A stretch of 64,000 nucleotides of DNA from NCBI GenBank assembly GCA_965243755.1, contig CBDEVW010000003.1:806001-870000 (forward strand). The letters run 5' to 3'. This document shows positions 10,019 through 18,717 of the stretch, piece by piece (the stretch's first letter is position 1; each line of letters opens with the position of its first letter). A program made the position numbers and the translations under genes. Below the pieces are notes generated by a model that did no database searches, was not told where the DNA came from, and saw nothing but the letters and a program-made list of their open reading frames with translations. The stretch comes from JANSWY01 sp965243755. Lineage in GTDB: Bacteria; Bacteroidota; Bacteroidia; Cytophagales; Cyclobacteriaceae.

Positions 10019-10100
10019 AGGGCCGTTCCCAGCGGCTCTTAAGACAGATGGTTGATGAATAGTAAAAGCGAACCTTACATTTAGGTTCGCTTTTTTTATT
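10019..10100 (+). ncRNA. Putative small RNA or attenuated leader
   Basis: An ~80-nt segment between a -7 box (10005-10012) and a strong rho-independent terminator: AAAGCGAACC / GGTTCGCTTT stem at about 10066-10093 followed by seven T residues. Upstream within the segment are a GC-rich hairpin (GGCCG ... CGGCT near 10020-10037) and complementary CATCA / TGATG arms that close it. It contains no plausible reading frame. It lies in front of the propeller kinase gene, which starts 80 bp after the terminator. It could be a free small RNA or a transcription-attenuating leader of that gene. It lacks the GGAA-loop and AGCAG features expected of SRP RNA. Confidence 0.5.
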
Positions 10101-10178
10101 TTGTGCCAATCTATTTTTTGGGGACTTTATTCTAAAATCCATTATATTGATTAAAGACATTCAAACCTAATCCGTAAT

Positions 10179-13100
10179 TTGAAGGACAAGTCGTTACTAT
10201 ACCTGTTGCTGTTGCTCTTAATTCATTTTAGCGGGATTGGTCAGAGTTATTATTATAAGAAATATGGTGCTGACGAAGGTCTGCCTACTGAAATCATCAA
10301 AGGAGTTGCCCAGGATTCGCTCGGTTATTTTTGGATTGCCACCGATGAGGGATTAGCAAAATATGATGGACTGGGATTCACTACGTATACCAACGAAATC
10401 AACAACAATTACATCAAGGGCTTTCTTCAAAAACGTAATGGGGGATTAATTGTATTTGGGGATCTGGACCTGATGGAAATAAATGCATTGGAAGGAAATA
10501 CGACCTTCAGTAGCGTTTGCCCCATTTCGAGGGTTCCAAATGACAGTGCGGTAAGTTATCCCAAATATGTCTATGAAGACTTGCAAAACTCCATATGGAT
10601 TAGTGAGGCTGAATCGATTGTTAAAATAAAAAATGGCCAACTTACCCGGTATAAATTTGGCACGGCCAACCGTACCACACAATTTCTCCGGTCCTTTTCT
10701 GTTTTTGAAGATTTGGCGGGTAATTTATACACCTCCTCATTTCAGGGTAATGTGTTCCGATACAATGATTCCACGGACTCATTTGTAGCCTACAACATTA
10801 ACTTTCCCTCTGAAATTGAATTTGCCCAGGTTTTGGATGGCCAGCTGATAATTGGTGCGCTCGATGGCTTGTATGGGGCTACATTGTCTGCGGACGGAGG
10901 GATAGATATTGTCAAAAAGCTTAAGGACATCCCCTCTGTGTCCTACGTGAATCGAATTGCAGATAAAAAATACCTTATCGTTACCCGGGGTTCTGATCAC
11001 TTCATTGCAAATGATGCATTTGACGACATCAAACCATTTCCCTATAAGATCAATAATATCAATCATGTTTATGTGAGCACTGAAAATGATGTCTGGATCT
11101 CTAGTAATGAAGGGTTGATATTGATAAAAGAGAACATTTTTCAAACCGTAGGGATTCAAGGTACCTTCATTGAAACTGTCACATTTGATCACAGTAAAAA
11201 CATGGTCATCTATGCTACCAACCAGAACATGTACGAATATGATCCTATTACAGGGGTAAATCAGGAAATACTATCACTAACTGATGGATATTTTCAATCG
11301 GTGGTTTCCACAAGCGATGGCATATGGGTGGCAAATGCATTTAAGGCTTTGTTATTTGAGGACGGCATTATCAAAACAGAGTTTGATTTTAGTGAACAGG
11401 GCATGTTTGTGACTCAAATCACTGCTGATTCCAATGAGGAAATCTGGCTCACCATCCCCGGGCACGAAAATGCTTACAAAATTGACCGCAACAAGCAACT
11501 AATTTCCTACCCTGTCCCACTGAAAGATGAAGCTTTGATCAACATCATAAAGAGTGGTCCGAATGGTACATATCTGGGTGCATCCGGAGAAGAAAGCTAC
11601 CTTTATTTTATGGCTCGTGATGAGTCTGCATTCAGAAACATCAGCCTTCCTATGAACCTTACGGATCAGTCAAACATTGAAGTCACCGACCTGGCATTTT
11701 TAGGTGATCAGCTTTATATGGCCAGTTCCATTGGGTTGTTAAAAATGGATAGCACAAAAGTCACCAGGGTAGATATCGGACCAAAATACACGACGTTACC
11801 AGTGCGGTCCCTGGTGAAGTATCTTGATGATAAACTGTTGTTGTCCTCCTCCTATGGGCTGTTGATGTACGATGTAGAAAGTCAGGTGGTGGATCTGTTC
11901 AATGAAAGCTACGGATTACCATCCCGTACCATCACACCAAATGGCATCATGATCAATGACCATCAGGAAGTATGGGTCTGTACTTCTGAAGGCCTCTCGT
12001 ATGCTTCGATAACCCTTGACAAGTCAAAGAAATCTAATCCAGCCAAGATCATTTCTCTGGCCATTAATGGAACAAATCAACCTATCGTACATCATGCTGA
12101 AATTGATTATGGTGCATTTGTTTCTTTCAAAGTTGCTTCCATCACGTTCCCGGAGAAAGATGTAAATTATCAATACCGTCTCAATGAAGGAGAATGGATC
12201 AATACTGGCAATGAAATTAACCTGATCAATCTGCTACCTGGGAGTTATACCATGGAGGTTCGGGCGCAAAAATTTGGGCCTTACACCTGGAGTGATACTT
12301 CATCCATATCATTTGAAATTGAAAAGCCTTACTGGATGCAGTTTTGGTTCATCGCCACTATTTTAATGGGAATAGTTGGGTTAATGATAGTGACCAAACT
12401 GATCGTGCAATCAGAAAACAGAATCTCACAATATCGGTTACAGGTGTCAATCCGGGAAAAAACCCGTGATTTGAAAAAGGCCAATGATCACCTGCATCAT
12501 CTTAATGAAGAGAAAAATAAATTAATCGCCATTATCGGACATGACCTGAGGAATCCTCTATCAGCAGTAAGAAACCTTAGCCAACTGATTACATCTGACA
12601 CACTGGAAGAAGAAGACAAAGAATTCATTATCGAAATTGGCACCACCATCAGCAGTGCAGCCAACAGAAGCCTCAGTCTCATTGAGGAAATTATAGATTG
12701 GGGTAATGTTACTACCCAATCAGATAAGTATGAACCGATTGATTTTGCTGATATGGTCAATAAGATTTTAGACCTGTTTTCTCCCAACATCAATAAAAAA
12801 AGCATTTCCTGCAAAGTTGAATGCAACAATAACCCGATCATAGAAAGCAACCGGTTTGTCCTGGAACTGATCCTCAGGAACCTGATCTCCAATGCGATAA
12901 AATACACACCCGAAAAAGGTTTTATCACGATCTGTCTCAGTAAGCAAGAGCAATTTTATCGTCTGGAAGTAAAAGATTCCGGCGTAGGAATGGATGAAGA
13001 AACGGCTTCAAAAGTGCTACAGATGGACTCCAAAATCACTAAAAAAGGTACCAACAACGAAGTAGGAACCGGATTGGGTTTAAAACTGTGCATGGATGCC

Positions 13101-13205
13101 ATTGAACGAATGAAGGGCAAAATAGAGATTGATTCCATTGTTGGTGTAGGCACTACGTTCAGGGTGTTTATACCCATTAACGAACCCGCATCTCAGTCTT
13201 CTTAA
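10179..13205 (+). CDS. Two-component regulator propeller-domain histidine kinase
   Basis: A 1008-residue inner-membrane sensor. A TTG start gives a signal-like N-terminus (MKDKSLLYLLLLLLIHFSGIGQ), and no in-frame ATG lies nearby. Residues ~25-620 are beta-propeller repeats of the Reg_prop type (GLPTEIIKGVAQDSLGYFWI; DVWISSNEGLILI; EVWVCTSEGLSYA). A Y_Y_Y-like immunoglobulin fold comes next (VNYQYRLNEGEWINTG), then one membrane span (FWFIATILMGIVGLMIV), a HisKA domain (IIGHDLRNPLSAVRNLSQL) and HATPase_c (GTGLGLKLCMDAIERM). Unlike hybrid SusR-type regulators it ends at the HATPase, with no receiver or AraC domain, so a separate regulator is needed. It is divergent from the TonB receptor, a typical arrangement for nutrient sensing. 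Confidence 0.92.
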   Translation: MKDKSLLYLLLLLLIHFSGIGQSYYYKKYGADEGLPTEIIKGVAQDSLGYFWIATDEGLAKYDGLGFTTYTNEINNNYIKGFLQKRNGGLIVFGDLDLMEINALEGNTTFSSVCPISRVPNDSAVSYPKYVYEDLQNSIWISEAESIVKIKNGQLTRYKFGTANRTTQFLRSFSVFEDLAGNLYTSSFQGNVFRYNDSTDSFVAYNINFPSEIEFAQVLDGQLIIGALDGLYGATLSADGGIDIVKKLKDIPSVSYVNRIADKKYLIVTRGSDHFIANDAFDDIKPFPYKINNINHVYVSTENDVWISSNEGLILIKENIFQTVGIQGTFIETVTFDHSKNMVIYATNQNMYEYDPITGVNQEILSLTDGYFQSVVSTSDGIWVANAFKALLFEDGIIKTEFDFSEQGMFVTQITADSNEEIWLTIPGHENAYKIDRNKQLISYPVPLKDEALINIIKSGPNGTYLGASGEESYLYFMARDESAFRNISLPMNLTDQSNIEVTDLAFLGDQLYMASSIGLLKMDSTKVTRVDIGPKYTTLPVRSLVKYLDDKLLLSSSYGLLMYDVESQVVDLFNESYGLPSRTITPNGIMINDHQEVWVCTSEGLSYASITLDKSKKSNPAKIISLAINGTNQPIVHHAEIDYGAFVSFKVASITFPEKDVNYQYRLNEGEWINTGNEINLINLLPGSYTMEVRAQKFGPYTWSDTSSISFEIEKPYWMQFWFIATILMGIVGLMIVTKLIVQSENRISQYRLQVSIREKTRDLKKANDHLHHLNEEKNKLIAIIGHDLRNPLSAVRNLSQLITSDTLEEEDKEFIIEIGTTISSAANRSLSLIEEIIDWGNVTTQSDKYEPIDFADMVNKILDLFSPNINKKSISCKVECNNNPIIESNRFVLELILRNLISNAIKYTPEKGFITICLSKQEQFYRLEVKDSGVGMDEETASKVLQMDSKITKKGTNNEVGTGLGLKLCMDAIERMKGKIEIDSIVGVGTTFRVFIPINEPASQSS

Positions 13206-13258
13206 CCCCTCGTATTTTATTATTTACTAAAATATTAAACTAAATCTTTAGCCTATCG

Positions 13259-13276
13259 TTTTAGTAATTACTAAAA
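13259..13276 (+). promoter_or_regulatory. Operator palindrome of the ArsR-family repressor
   Basis: TTTTAGTAATTACTAAAA is a perfect 18-bp palindrome ending 9 bp before the arsR-like ATG. A partial second site (TTTACTAAAATATT, about 13223-13236) lies upstream and shares the TTACTAAAATATT core with 13268-13280. Its position and symmetry fit an autoregulatory SmtB/ArsR-type operator. Confidence 0.7.
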
Positions 13277-13285
13277 TATTTAAAC

Positions 13286-13669
13286 ATGAGTAACACCTGC
13301 ATCAGAGTATTGGCGGACCCTGCACAAATCAGGGAATGCAAACAATCACTTGATCAATTGGAAGAGGACCTTTCATTAACCACACAGATTTTCAATTTAT
13401 CTGGAAATGCCATCAGGCTAAAAATTTTATTTCTTCTCCATAAAGAAGGCAAAATGTGTCCTTGTGATCTTAGTGATATATTAGACATAACCGTTGGTGG
13501 CATCTCTCAGCACCTCAGAAAACTCAAGGACGGGAAACTTATTAAAGACAAAAAGGTGGGTCAGACGGTATTTTATTCACTGATTGAGGAAAACAGTTCA
13601 TTGATCAAGCCTGTTTTGGACGCACTAATAGCTAAAAATCAAAATCGAATTCCGCATGAAAAAGGTTAG
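13286..13669 (+). CDS. ArsR/SmtB-family metal-responsive repressor
   Basis: A 127-residue winged-helix repressor (GNAIRLKILFLLHKEGKMCPC ... ITVGGISQHLRKLKDGKLI ... GQTVFYSL). Cysteines at 5 and 18 in the N-terminal arm and a CPC pair at 58 and 60 match the layout of the CadC-type thiolate site (Cys7, 11, 58, 60 in CadC). This makes a thiophilic metal such as Hg, Cd or Pb the likely inducer; that is inference by comparison. It is the first gene of the metal-resistance operon, and its 3' end overlaps the MerTP gene by 14 bp. A palindromic operator sits directly upstream. Confidence 0.9.
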   Translation: MSNTCIRVLADPAQIRECKQSLDQLEEDLSLTTQIFNLSGNAIRLKILFLLHKEGKMCPCDLSDILDITVGGISQHLRKLKDGKLIKDKKVGQTVFYSLIEENSSLIKPVLDALIAKNQNRIPHEKG

Positions 13670-14279
13670 CTTTTATTTTGGGTCCAGTGGCATGGGAATC
13701 GGATTATTTTCAGCACTCCTGGCTTCACTTTGTTGTATTACTCCGGTAGTTTCTTTGTTGGCTGGTATTAGCGGTATAGCAGCTATTTTCTCCTGGATAG
13801 AGCCATACAGACCATATCTCGTTGTAATGACCATTGGTATACTTTCTTTTGCCTGGTACCGCCAGTTAAAGCCCTCAACTGATCATCAAAATTGCGAATG
13901 TGACGTTCCAAAAAAATCAGTTTGGCATTCTAAAAGGTTCTTGAGTATAATATCCATTTTATCAATTCTCCTACTCTCTTTCCCCTCCTATTCTTCACTT
14001 TTTTATAAGGGAGAAACAGATTCAACAATTTCGATGAGCGAGACAAATGAATACATTATAGGGCAAATGATCATCAAAGGTATGACCTGTGCTGGGTGTG
14101 AACACCATGTAGAACATTCCCTACTCAAACACTCCGCAGTGATTGATGCCTCTGCTTCTTACCGGACAGGAGAAGCCAAATTCAGGTTTGATCAATCTCA
14201 GGTTTCTTTGTCCGAATTATCTTCCCTTGTCCACAAAGAAACTGGCTATGAAGTATTGCGAACTAAAATTATACCGTGA
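13656..14279 (+). CDS. merTP: MerT-MerP fusion, mercuric ion transporter
   Basis: A 207-residue inner-membrane protein. The N-terminal half is MerT-like, with a paired cysteine in the first membrane helix (LLASLCCITPVVSLLAG), two further helices and a cytosolic-side CEC motif. The C-terminal ~70 residues are a heavy-metal-associated domain with MTCAGCEHHVEHSLLK, equivalent to the periplasmic MerP. Such fusions are known in Bacteroidota, and the expected role is moving Hg(II) or a similar soft metal across the membrane. No mercuric reductase (merA) is in the window, so detoxification would depend on another locus or on the small downstream cysteine-rich protein. Confidence 0.85.
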   Translation: MKKVSFYFGSSGMGIGLFSALLASLCCITPVVSLLAGISGIAAIFSWIEPYRPYLVVMTIGILSFAWYRQLKPSTDHQNCECDVPKKSVWHSKRFLSIISILSILLLSFPSYSSLFYKGETDSTISMSETNEYIIGQMIIKGMTCAGCEHHVEHSLLKHSAVIDASASYRTGEAKFRFDQSQVSLSELSSLVHKETGYEVLRTKIIP

Positions 14280-14839
14280 TGAACCTGTCAAACCTTTTAA
14301 TACCCTGCCTGACTATCCTGGTTGTACTTTCCTGCAATCATTCAATCAAAAATGATCAAAATATGACTTCTCAAAATAATCTCTCCCCCTTATTTGAAGC
14401 AGCGCTTCAGTATGACAACAGTGTAAATGTAGAGGTGCCAACGACTGGACGAACAGGAGACTTCATTGGTAGTGGCAAAGGTACGCTTACCGGGAAAATA
14501 GCGGGTGAAGTCTATTGGCAGTTTTTTGCTGAAAACTGTGCTTATCTATGGGTCAAAGACGGTGAGGAACCACCGGAAAATCAGCATCTCTGTAAAACTA
14601 ACCCCGGTGGCATCATCAAAACAGCAGATGGTGCAGAAATTCGGTTTGATGCTAAAGGATATGGTTTCAGGGGATATGATGAATCAAATCCACACCTTTG
14701 GAAATTAACTGCTGCTTTACAATTTCATACCAATGACGAAAGATACTCCTGGCTAAATACTTCACTGGGCATCTGGGAAGGCACATTTAATGAAAATGAG
14801 GGAAAAGCAGTCTATCGAGCCTATTTGCAAAATCAATGA
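14279..14839 (+). CDS. Hypothetical lipoprotein of the metal operon
   Basis: The ATG at 14279 overlaps the MerTP stop (TGATG). A short hydrophobic leader ends in the lipobox LVVLSC at about residue 19, so this is a lipoprotein. The mature part is a small beta-rich domain (GRTGDFIGSGKGTLTGKIAG; GIIKTADGAEIRFDAKGYGF; LGIWEGTFNENEGKAVYRAY) resembling DUF3237-like barrels, though I cannot assign the family firmly. Translational coupling suggests that it works with the transporter, perhaps as an envelope accessory. It has no recognisable catalytic motif. Confidence 0.7.
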   Translation: MNLSNLLIPCLTILVVLSCNHSIKNDQNMTSQNNLSPLFEAALQYDNSVNVEVPTTGRTGDFIGSGKGTLTGKIAGEVYWQFFAENCAYLWVKDGEEPPENQHLCKTNPGGIIKTADGAEIRFDAKGYGFRGYDESNPHLWKLTAALQFHTNDERYSWLNTSLGIWEGTFNENEGKAVYRAYLQNQ

Positions 14840-14840
14840 A

Positions 14841-15050
14841 ATGAAAGAAATAATCTATCAATCGGAAATCACATGCCCCCATTGCACTTACTCAAAAGTG
14901 GAAACCATGCCGGTAGATGCCTGCCAGTATTTTTATGAATGCGAAAATTGCCAACAAGTCATCCAACCATTAAAGGGTGATTGTTGTGTTTTCTGCAGTT
15001 ATGGTACTAATAAATGCCCTCCAATGCAACTGGGAACATGTGATTGCTAA
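14841..15050 (+). CDS. GDCCVxC-domain small cysteine-rich protein
   Basis: A 69-residue cytoplasmic protein beginning at the ATG at 14841, one base after the previous stop. It has a zinc-ribbon-like CPHC (residues ~10-13) and CENC pair, then the signature GDCCVFCSYGTNKCPPMQ and a terminal CDC: eleven cysteines in all. This signature defines the GDCCVxC family, some members of which carry selenocysteine; here all positions are cysteine. The family is often found beside mer-type genes, so a role in binding or trafficking thiophilic metal is a reasonable inference. Confidence 0.85.
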   Translation: MKEIIYQSEITCPHCTYSKVETMPVDACQYFYECENCQQVIQPLKGDCCVFCSYGTNKCPPMQLGTCDC

Positions 15051-15061
15051 CTATTTATATC

Positions 15062-15511
15062 ATGAGTAGCCAACAAATAAACCCCAAACCCAAAATCTTT
15101 GGTCGGCTTTTCCGCTTAATACTAGGTATATATTTCGCAGCAGAAGTATGGCCTGTTCTGACAGGTGTACCCCTGCATGGTGTGTTCATCCGGTTGCTTT
15201 GGGTTGGAATATTGGTCATTATTTATGTAATCATTCATTTGATAATCATCAAGTTAGCACCACAAATCAACAGCATTGCAGGAGCAATAATAGCTTTCAC
15301 GCCATTTTTAGCGGTTTTTCTTTTGGGGTATGGAGGACCAGCTGCCACCGGAGCTCTTACCTTCTTGTCCTTGTCACTGATCATCGCAGCTATTAGAGGG
15401 GATTCTGGTTGTGAAGTAATGACCATTCCAGCCCTTATATTAGGAAAACATACCCATTTATGCTGCCTATTATTTTCTCCAGTGGATTGGTGTGAACAAA
15501 AGTTTTATTAA
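15062..15511 (+). CDS. Small integral membrane protein of the metal operon
   Basis: A 149-residue membrane protein with about four hydrophobic segments (LFRLILGIYFAAEVWPVLTG; LLWVGILVIIYVIIHLIIIK; AIIAFTPFLAVFLLGYGG; ALTFLSLSLIIAAIRG). The C-terminal tail carries four cysteines (GDSGCEVM, HLCCLLF, DWCEQ), consistent with metal binding at the membrane face. I chose the ATG at 15062, 11 bp after the previous stop; an upstream TTG would overlap the preceding gene. Similar proteins of unknown function accompany mercury-type operons. I do not recognise a named family. Confidence 0.65.
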   Translation: MSSQQINPKPKIFGRLFRLILGIYFAAEVWPVLTGVPLHGVFIRLLWVGILVIIYVIIHLIIIKLAPQINSIAGAIIAFTPFLAVFLLGYGGPAATGALTFLSLSLIIAAIRGDSGCEVMTIPALILGKHTHLCCLLFSPVDWCEQKFY

Positions 15512-15516
15512 TTTTT

Positions 15517-15882
15517 ATGATGCAAACCACCCAAGTGATACCCATCCTCAGAATATTTGATTTCCAGAAAGCTCGTGAGTTCTACATTGACTGGCTGGGA
15601 TTTAAGATTGACTGGGAACATCGCTTTGAAGAAAATGCTCCGCTGTACCTACAGATATCAAAGGATGATTTGGTCCTTCATCTTACGGAGCACCATGGTG
15701 ATTGCACTCCTGGTAGTAAAGTATTTATCCATTGTACCGGACTGAAAGCCTTTCATAAGGCACTTGGCGAGAAAAATTATGCTTACAACAAACCGGGAAT
15801 TGGAAAAGCTCCCTGGGGAGATCTCTGCATGGAGGTAGTTGATCCGTTTATGAATAAACTGATTTTTAATGAAAAAATATAA
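15517..15882 (+). CDS. Glyoxalase/bleomycin-resistance (VOC) superfamily protein
   Basis: A single VOC domain of 121 residues: PILRIFDFQKAREFYIDWLGF at the N-terminus, LVLHLTEHHGDC in the middle and PWGDLCMEVVDPFMNKLIF near the end. The layout matches bleomycin-resistance-like proteins that bind and shield ligands or perform metal-dependent chemistry. It is the last gene of the metal operon (5 bp after the previous stop), followed by a strong hairpin. Two adjacent ATG codons (15517, 15520) can serve as start. The substrate is unknown. Confidence 0.85.
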   Translation: MMQTTQVIPILRIFDFQKAREFYIDWLGFKIDWEHRFEENAPLYLQISKDDLVLHLTEHHGDCTPGSKVFIHCTGLKAFHKALGEKNYAYNKPGIGKAPWGDLCMEVVDPFMNKLIFNEKI

Positions 15883-15884
15883 AC

Positions 15885-15917
15885 CATCGGAACAACAGGT
15901 CCATTGTTGTTCCGATG
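15885..15917 (+). terminator. Bidirectional hairpin between convergent genes
   Basis: Perfect 13-bp stem CATCGGAACAACA / TGTTGTTCCGATG with a 7-nt loop, placed between the convergent VOC and lipoprotein genes. The T-run is weak on both sides, so termination strength is uncertain. Confidence 0.65.
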
Positions 15918-15927
15918 ACATGATACT

Positions 15928-16848
15928 TTACTGACCGCCGGATGGAGGACAATCTGGAGGGCAAGGTCTGCCATCATTTAGGATCATTGCCGGATTTTCA
16001 ATTTGTATTCCGTTTGCATCCAGATCATGAATATTGATGAGGTCTTCCAGGTTATTTTGTACTGGCATAAATAAAATGCTCTTGTGTAAGGTTAAGCTGC
16101 CATTGATTGTAGAGTTCTTTAATGATTGATAAACCCTGATTTTGGTCAACTTTTCATCACCTGATCTTTTTAGATTTTCAGCACGAATTCCGTCAAGGAA
16201 CGCCTTCACTTTATTCAACCCATATGAAGATCCGTATGCCAATTCAATTGATCTTCCCTCTGCCAGATCCTGCGCTCTTTGATCAAGCATATTGGTTAAT
16301 TCTACATTGGCCTTTTCTAATGAAATAAAAGAGCCCATGATATCCACATCCTCTGATCGTCCGGACGGACAATACGGAGGACAGTCAGAACCATCATTCA
16401 ACGGCCCAAAACCGCCATCTTCCAGTCTTCCGGCAGAAAAATAATCAAAGGCGTCTTCAGTCCCCTTAATAGGCACCCACATCATATTTCTCAGGGTAGC
16501 CTGTTCGTTTAAAACATTGTAAATCCTTATCCCAGTAATGGGATCTCCGGGATAAATACTATTGTATTCATCAATTTTGTTGACCAGTTCCTGAACTTTC
16601 TCCAGGTCAAACAGCCATCCGTAAGCCATCTCCAGGTCACGACCATTTGTAAGGTCCAGCGCCCGCTGTTCCAGGAATAATGAAAGGTGATCATGTGCTT
16701 CTTTGGGAGAAATGAAGTTTCCAAAATCAAGTGGAGAAATGGTTTGATTTTCCAATGCCATTTCTTCTGATGGCGATTCAACATCTGCATCAGAGCAGGC
16801 AGTAATGGCCAATACCATCACCGCAAGAAGTAAGGTTAGGTTTCTCAT
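15928..16848 (-). CDS. Lipoprotein with two copies of an unknown domain
   Basis: A 306-residue protein with a lipoprotein signal (MRNLTLLLAVMVLAITAC). The mature part is an internal duplication. Residues ~45-165 and ~170-306 share the order F(I)S..KA, LEQRALDLTNGRDLEMAYG / LDQRAQDLAEGRSIELAYG, a helical stretch, an (I)TKIRVYxxL segment, a (L)FMPV/MWVPI strand and a closing motif LNDGSDCPPYCP / LNDGRPCPPDCP. The paired CPPxCP motifs suggest disulfides or metal ligands. I do not recognise the domain. It is convergent with the metal operon and not obviously in an operon. Confidence 0.75.
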   Translation of the reverse strand: MRNLTLLLAVMVLAITACSDADVESPSEEMALENQTISPLDFGNFISPKEAHDHLSLFLEQRALDLTNGRDLEMAYGWLFDLEKVQELVNKIDEYNSIYPGDPITGIRIYNVLNEQATLRNMMWVPIKGTEDAFDYFSAGRLEDGGFGPLNDGSDCPPYCPSGRSEDVDIMGSFISLEKANVELTNMLDQRAQDLAEGRSIELAYGSSYGLNKVKAFLDGIRAENLKRSGDEKLTKIRVYQSLKNSTINGSLTLHKSILFMPVQNNLEDLINIHDLDANGIQIENPAMILNDGRPCPPDCPPSGGQ

Positions 16849-16949
16849 TGTAAGATTAGGTTAATTTGATTGATTGCCAGAAAGATAGAAAAAAAACGGG
16901 ACTTTCATTATGAATAATTCAATCCTGTTCTGTCCGCATCAAATAACAT

Positions 16950-18488
16950 CTATTCAAAATCCTGAAATTGATGCAAGGTATACTGCTTCTTTAAGCGATC
17001 GTAATAACCATATATGAAGCTATTGTTCAACTTATATAAAACCTCGTAACCACTTCTTTGCAGCAAGGTTTCTTCATCCATGTTCTGCTGAAATTTCTCA
17101 ATTTTGTCAAATGCTGTCTCAATAGCTTCATCTCCTTTTAAATGTTGGAAGTTCTCACTATCAAATATCGATTGCAAATAAACAGCTCTACTGTATCTCA
17201 TGCTGTTATAACCATCCATTAAGGTGACATTCCTATCATACCCGGGACCATAGACAGTAAATTGACCGGGTGCACCACCCGGGACAGCTGAAGGAGTAGG
17301 GGCAACTTGCCTAACTTCCTTATACCCACCAAGGCTAACAATTAACCGATCATTCATTTTATAGGCTGATATCCCCACTTCTCCGGTAGATATTTTCCTG
17401 AGAAATTGTGATGTTTTTTGGAGTTCCCTGTACGCTTCGTGAGTATAGATAGATGTTCCTCCACGTTGGATAACTGGTCCGTTTTTAAACTCGATTTCAC
17501 TGGTGTCTCTCAACAAATAATTTGCCTTAAATTCTCCAGACTCCAGGTCTGTTACTCTCATCGCCAAGGCGGATTTGCAGGATTTCACCTGAAAAAGTAA
17601 CTGATCTAAAACAAAAGCATTCGAAGTAATTCTGCGATCATTGAAGCAGTTGGCAGGTGGTTGCCTGTAAACATTGACTTCAGGTTTCATAGACTCTAAG
17701 TCAATCTTAATCAGCTTGGTGTTGACCAATTCATTATCAATTGAGATCTGAATGTAATCATCCCCAATGTACAGTTTGCTCTTAGCGGAAGCGGTCTCCA
17801 TTGCAACAGGAATTTGCCCATTTATCTTTGTCACAAGTGGTCTCTTCTCACCGATTGGTATGCTCAATTGCAAGACAGTGTACAGATTTGAGAGGCCATC
17901 TCTGGAAAATTTATACCCGGACAGGTCAAAATCGAATGTTTTGGTAGGTTTGCTCCCCTCAAACTCATATAACTTAAGTAATGAGGAATTCTTTCTTATG
18001 GTAAGAAAATAGATTTTGTTTTTGTAGGGTATGGCCTCCAGAAACCTTTCTTTTTTTAATTTCAAATCAAGTTCCTTCCAGCTGTTGGTATTCCCTTCTA
18101 CATTAATCGTATGAATCAAAAACTGATTCTCTCTGTTGTTGGAAAAATACAGGTAATGGTTATTATTCAGATAGCTATGCGCAAGTAATTTACTGAAAGA
18201 ATTTGCCTGCCTGGCAATAATATATTCCCCAGTTTCCTGAAATTCCTGGTCCAGTTGAATTATGCGGATCTCCAGCCTGTCCAGAAAAAACAGAATACTC
18301 TGATTATCTTCGGTAACAACAGGGAACACCTGACGCTTATCATTCGCATCCGGGTTGGCGGATATATTTATGCCGGCCTTCAATCCAATATCCCTTTGAT
18401 AAACCATTTCCTGACTCCAATTGTAACCAGAGCAAGCTAGCATTAACAATAAAAATAAAGTTGTATAATGGAATTGTGTTATGTTCAT
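16950..18488 (-). CDS. Hypothetical exported protein, probable lipoprotein
   Basis: A 512-residue exported protein. The N-terminus MNITQFHYTTLFLLLMLAC fits a lipoprotein signal with cysteine near residue 19. The remainder is beta-rich with repeated strand-turn patterns (VFPVVTEDNQSILFFLDRLE; YLYFSNNRENQFLIHTINV; KIYFLTIRKNSSLLKLYEF), suggesting a beta-propeller, and ends in a helical C-terminal ~80 residues. I do not recognise a family or catalytic motif. It stands alone; the 230-bp region upstream (18489-18717) shows no further gene. Confidence 0.65.
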   Translation of the reverse strand: MNITQFHYTTLFLLLMLACSGYNWSQEMVYQRDIGLKAGINISANPDANDKRQVFPVVTEDNQSILFFLDRLEIRIIQLDQEFQETGEYIIARQANSFSKLLAHSYLNNNHYLYFSNNRENQFLIHTINVEGNTNSWKELDLKLKKERFLEAIPYKNKIYFLTIRKNSSLLKLYEFEGSKPTKTFDFDLSGYKFSRDGLSNLYTVLQLSIPIGEKRPLVTKINGQIPVAMETASAKSKLYIGDDYIQISIDNELVNTKLIKIDLESMKPEVNVYRQPPANCFNDRRITSNAFVLDQLLFQVKSCKSALAMRVTDLESGEFKANYLLRDTSEIEFKNGPVIQRGGTSIYTHEAYRELQKTSQFLRKISTGEVGISAYKMNDRLIVSLGGYKEVRQVAPTPSAVPGGAPGQFTVYGPGYDRNVTLMDGYNSMRYSRAVYLQSIFDSENFQHLKGDEAIETAFDKIEKFQQNMDEETLLQRSGYEVLYKLNNSFIYGYYDRLKKQYTLHQFQDFE

Positions 18489-18717
18489 GAATTTAATTGT
18501 TGGTTGATTATTATGACCATGTCTTCACTCCCCATGAACGCAAAAAATTCTTTGATACGCTATGTGAAAGAGTGGCCGAAAATAAATATTAATTTAAAAG
18601 AGTCAAAATACTAACAGATCTGATTCTTGGTAATTACCACTTTATTTCCTCGCAAGAAATCTGCCTTCTGATGTCCTTTTTAAACTACAGCCTTCGTCTT
18701 TAGTATAAATTCCTGAA

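Noticed and set aside
10019..10100. SRP (4.5S-type) RNA
   Set aside because: Length is plausible, but the GGAA-type tetraloop and the AGCAG asymmetric loop are not present.
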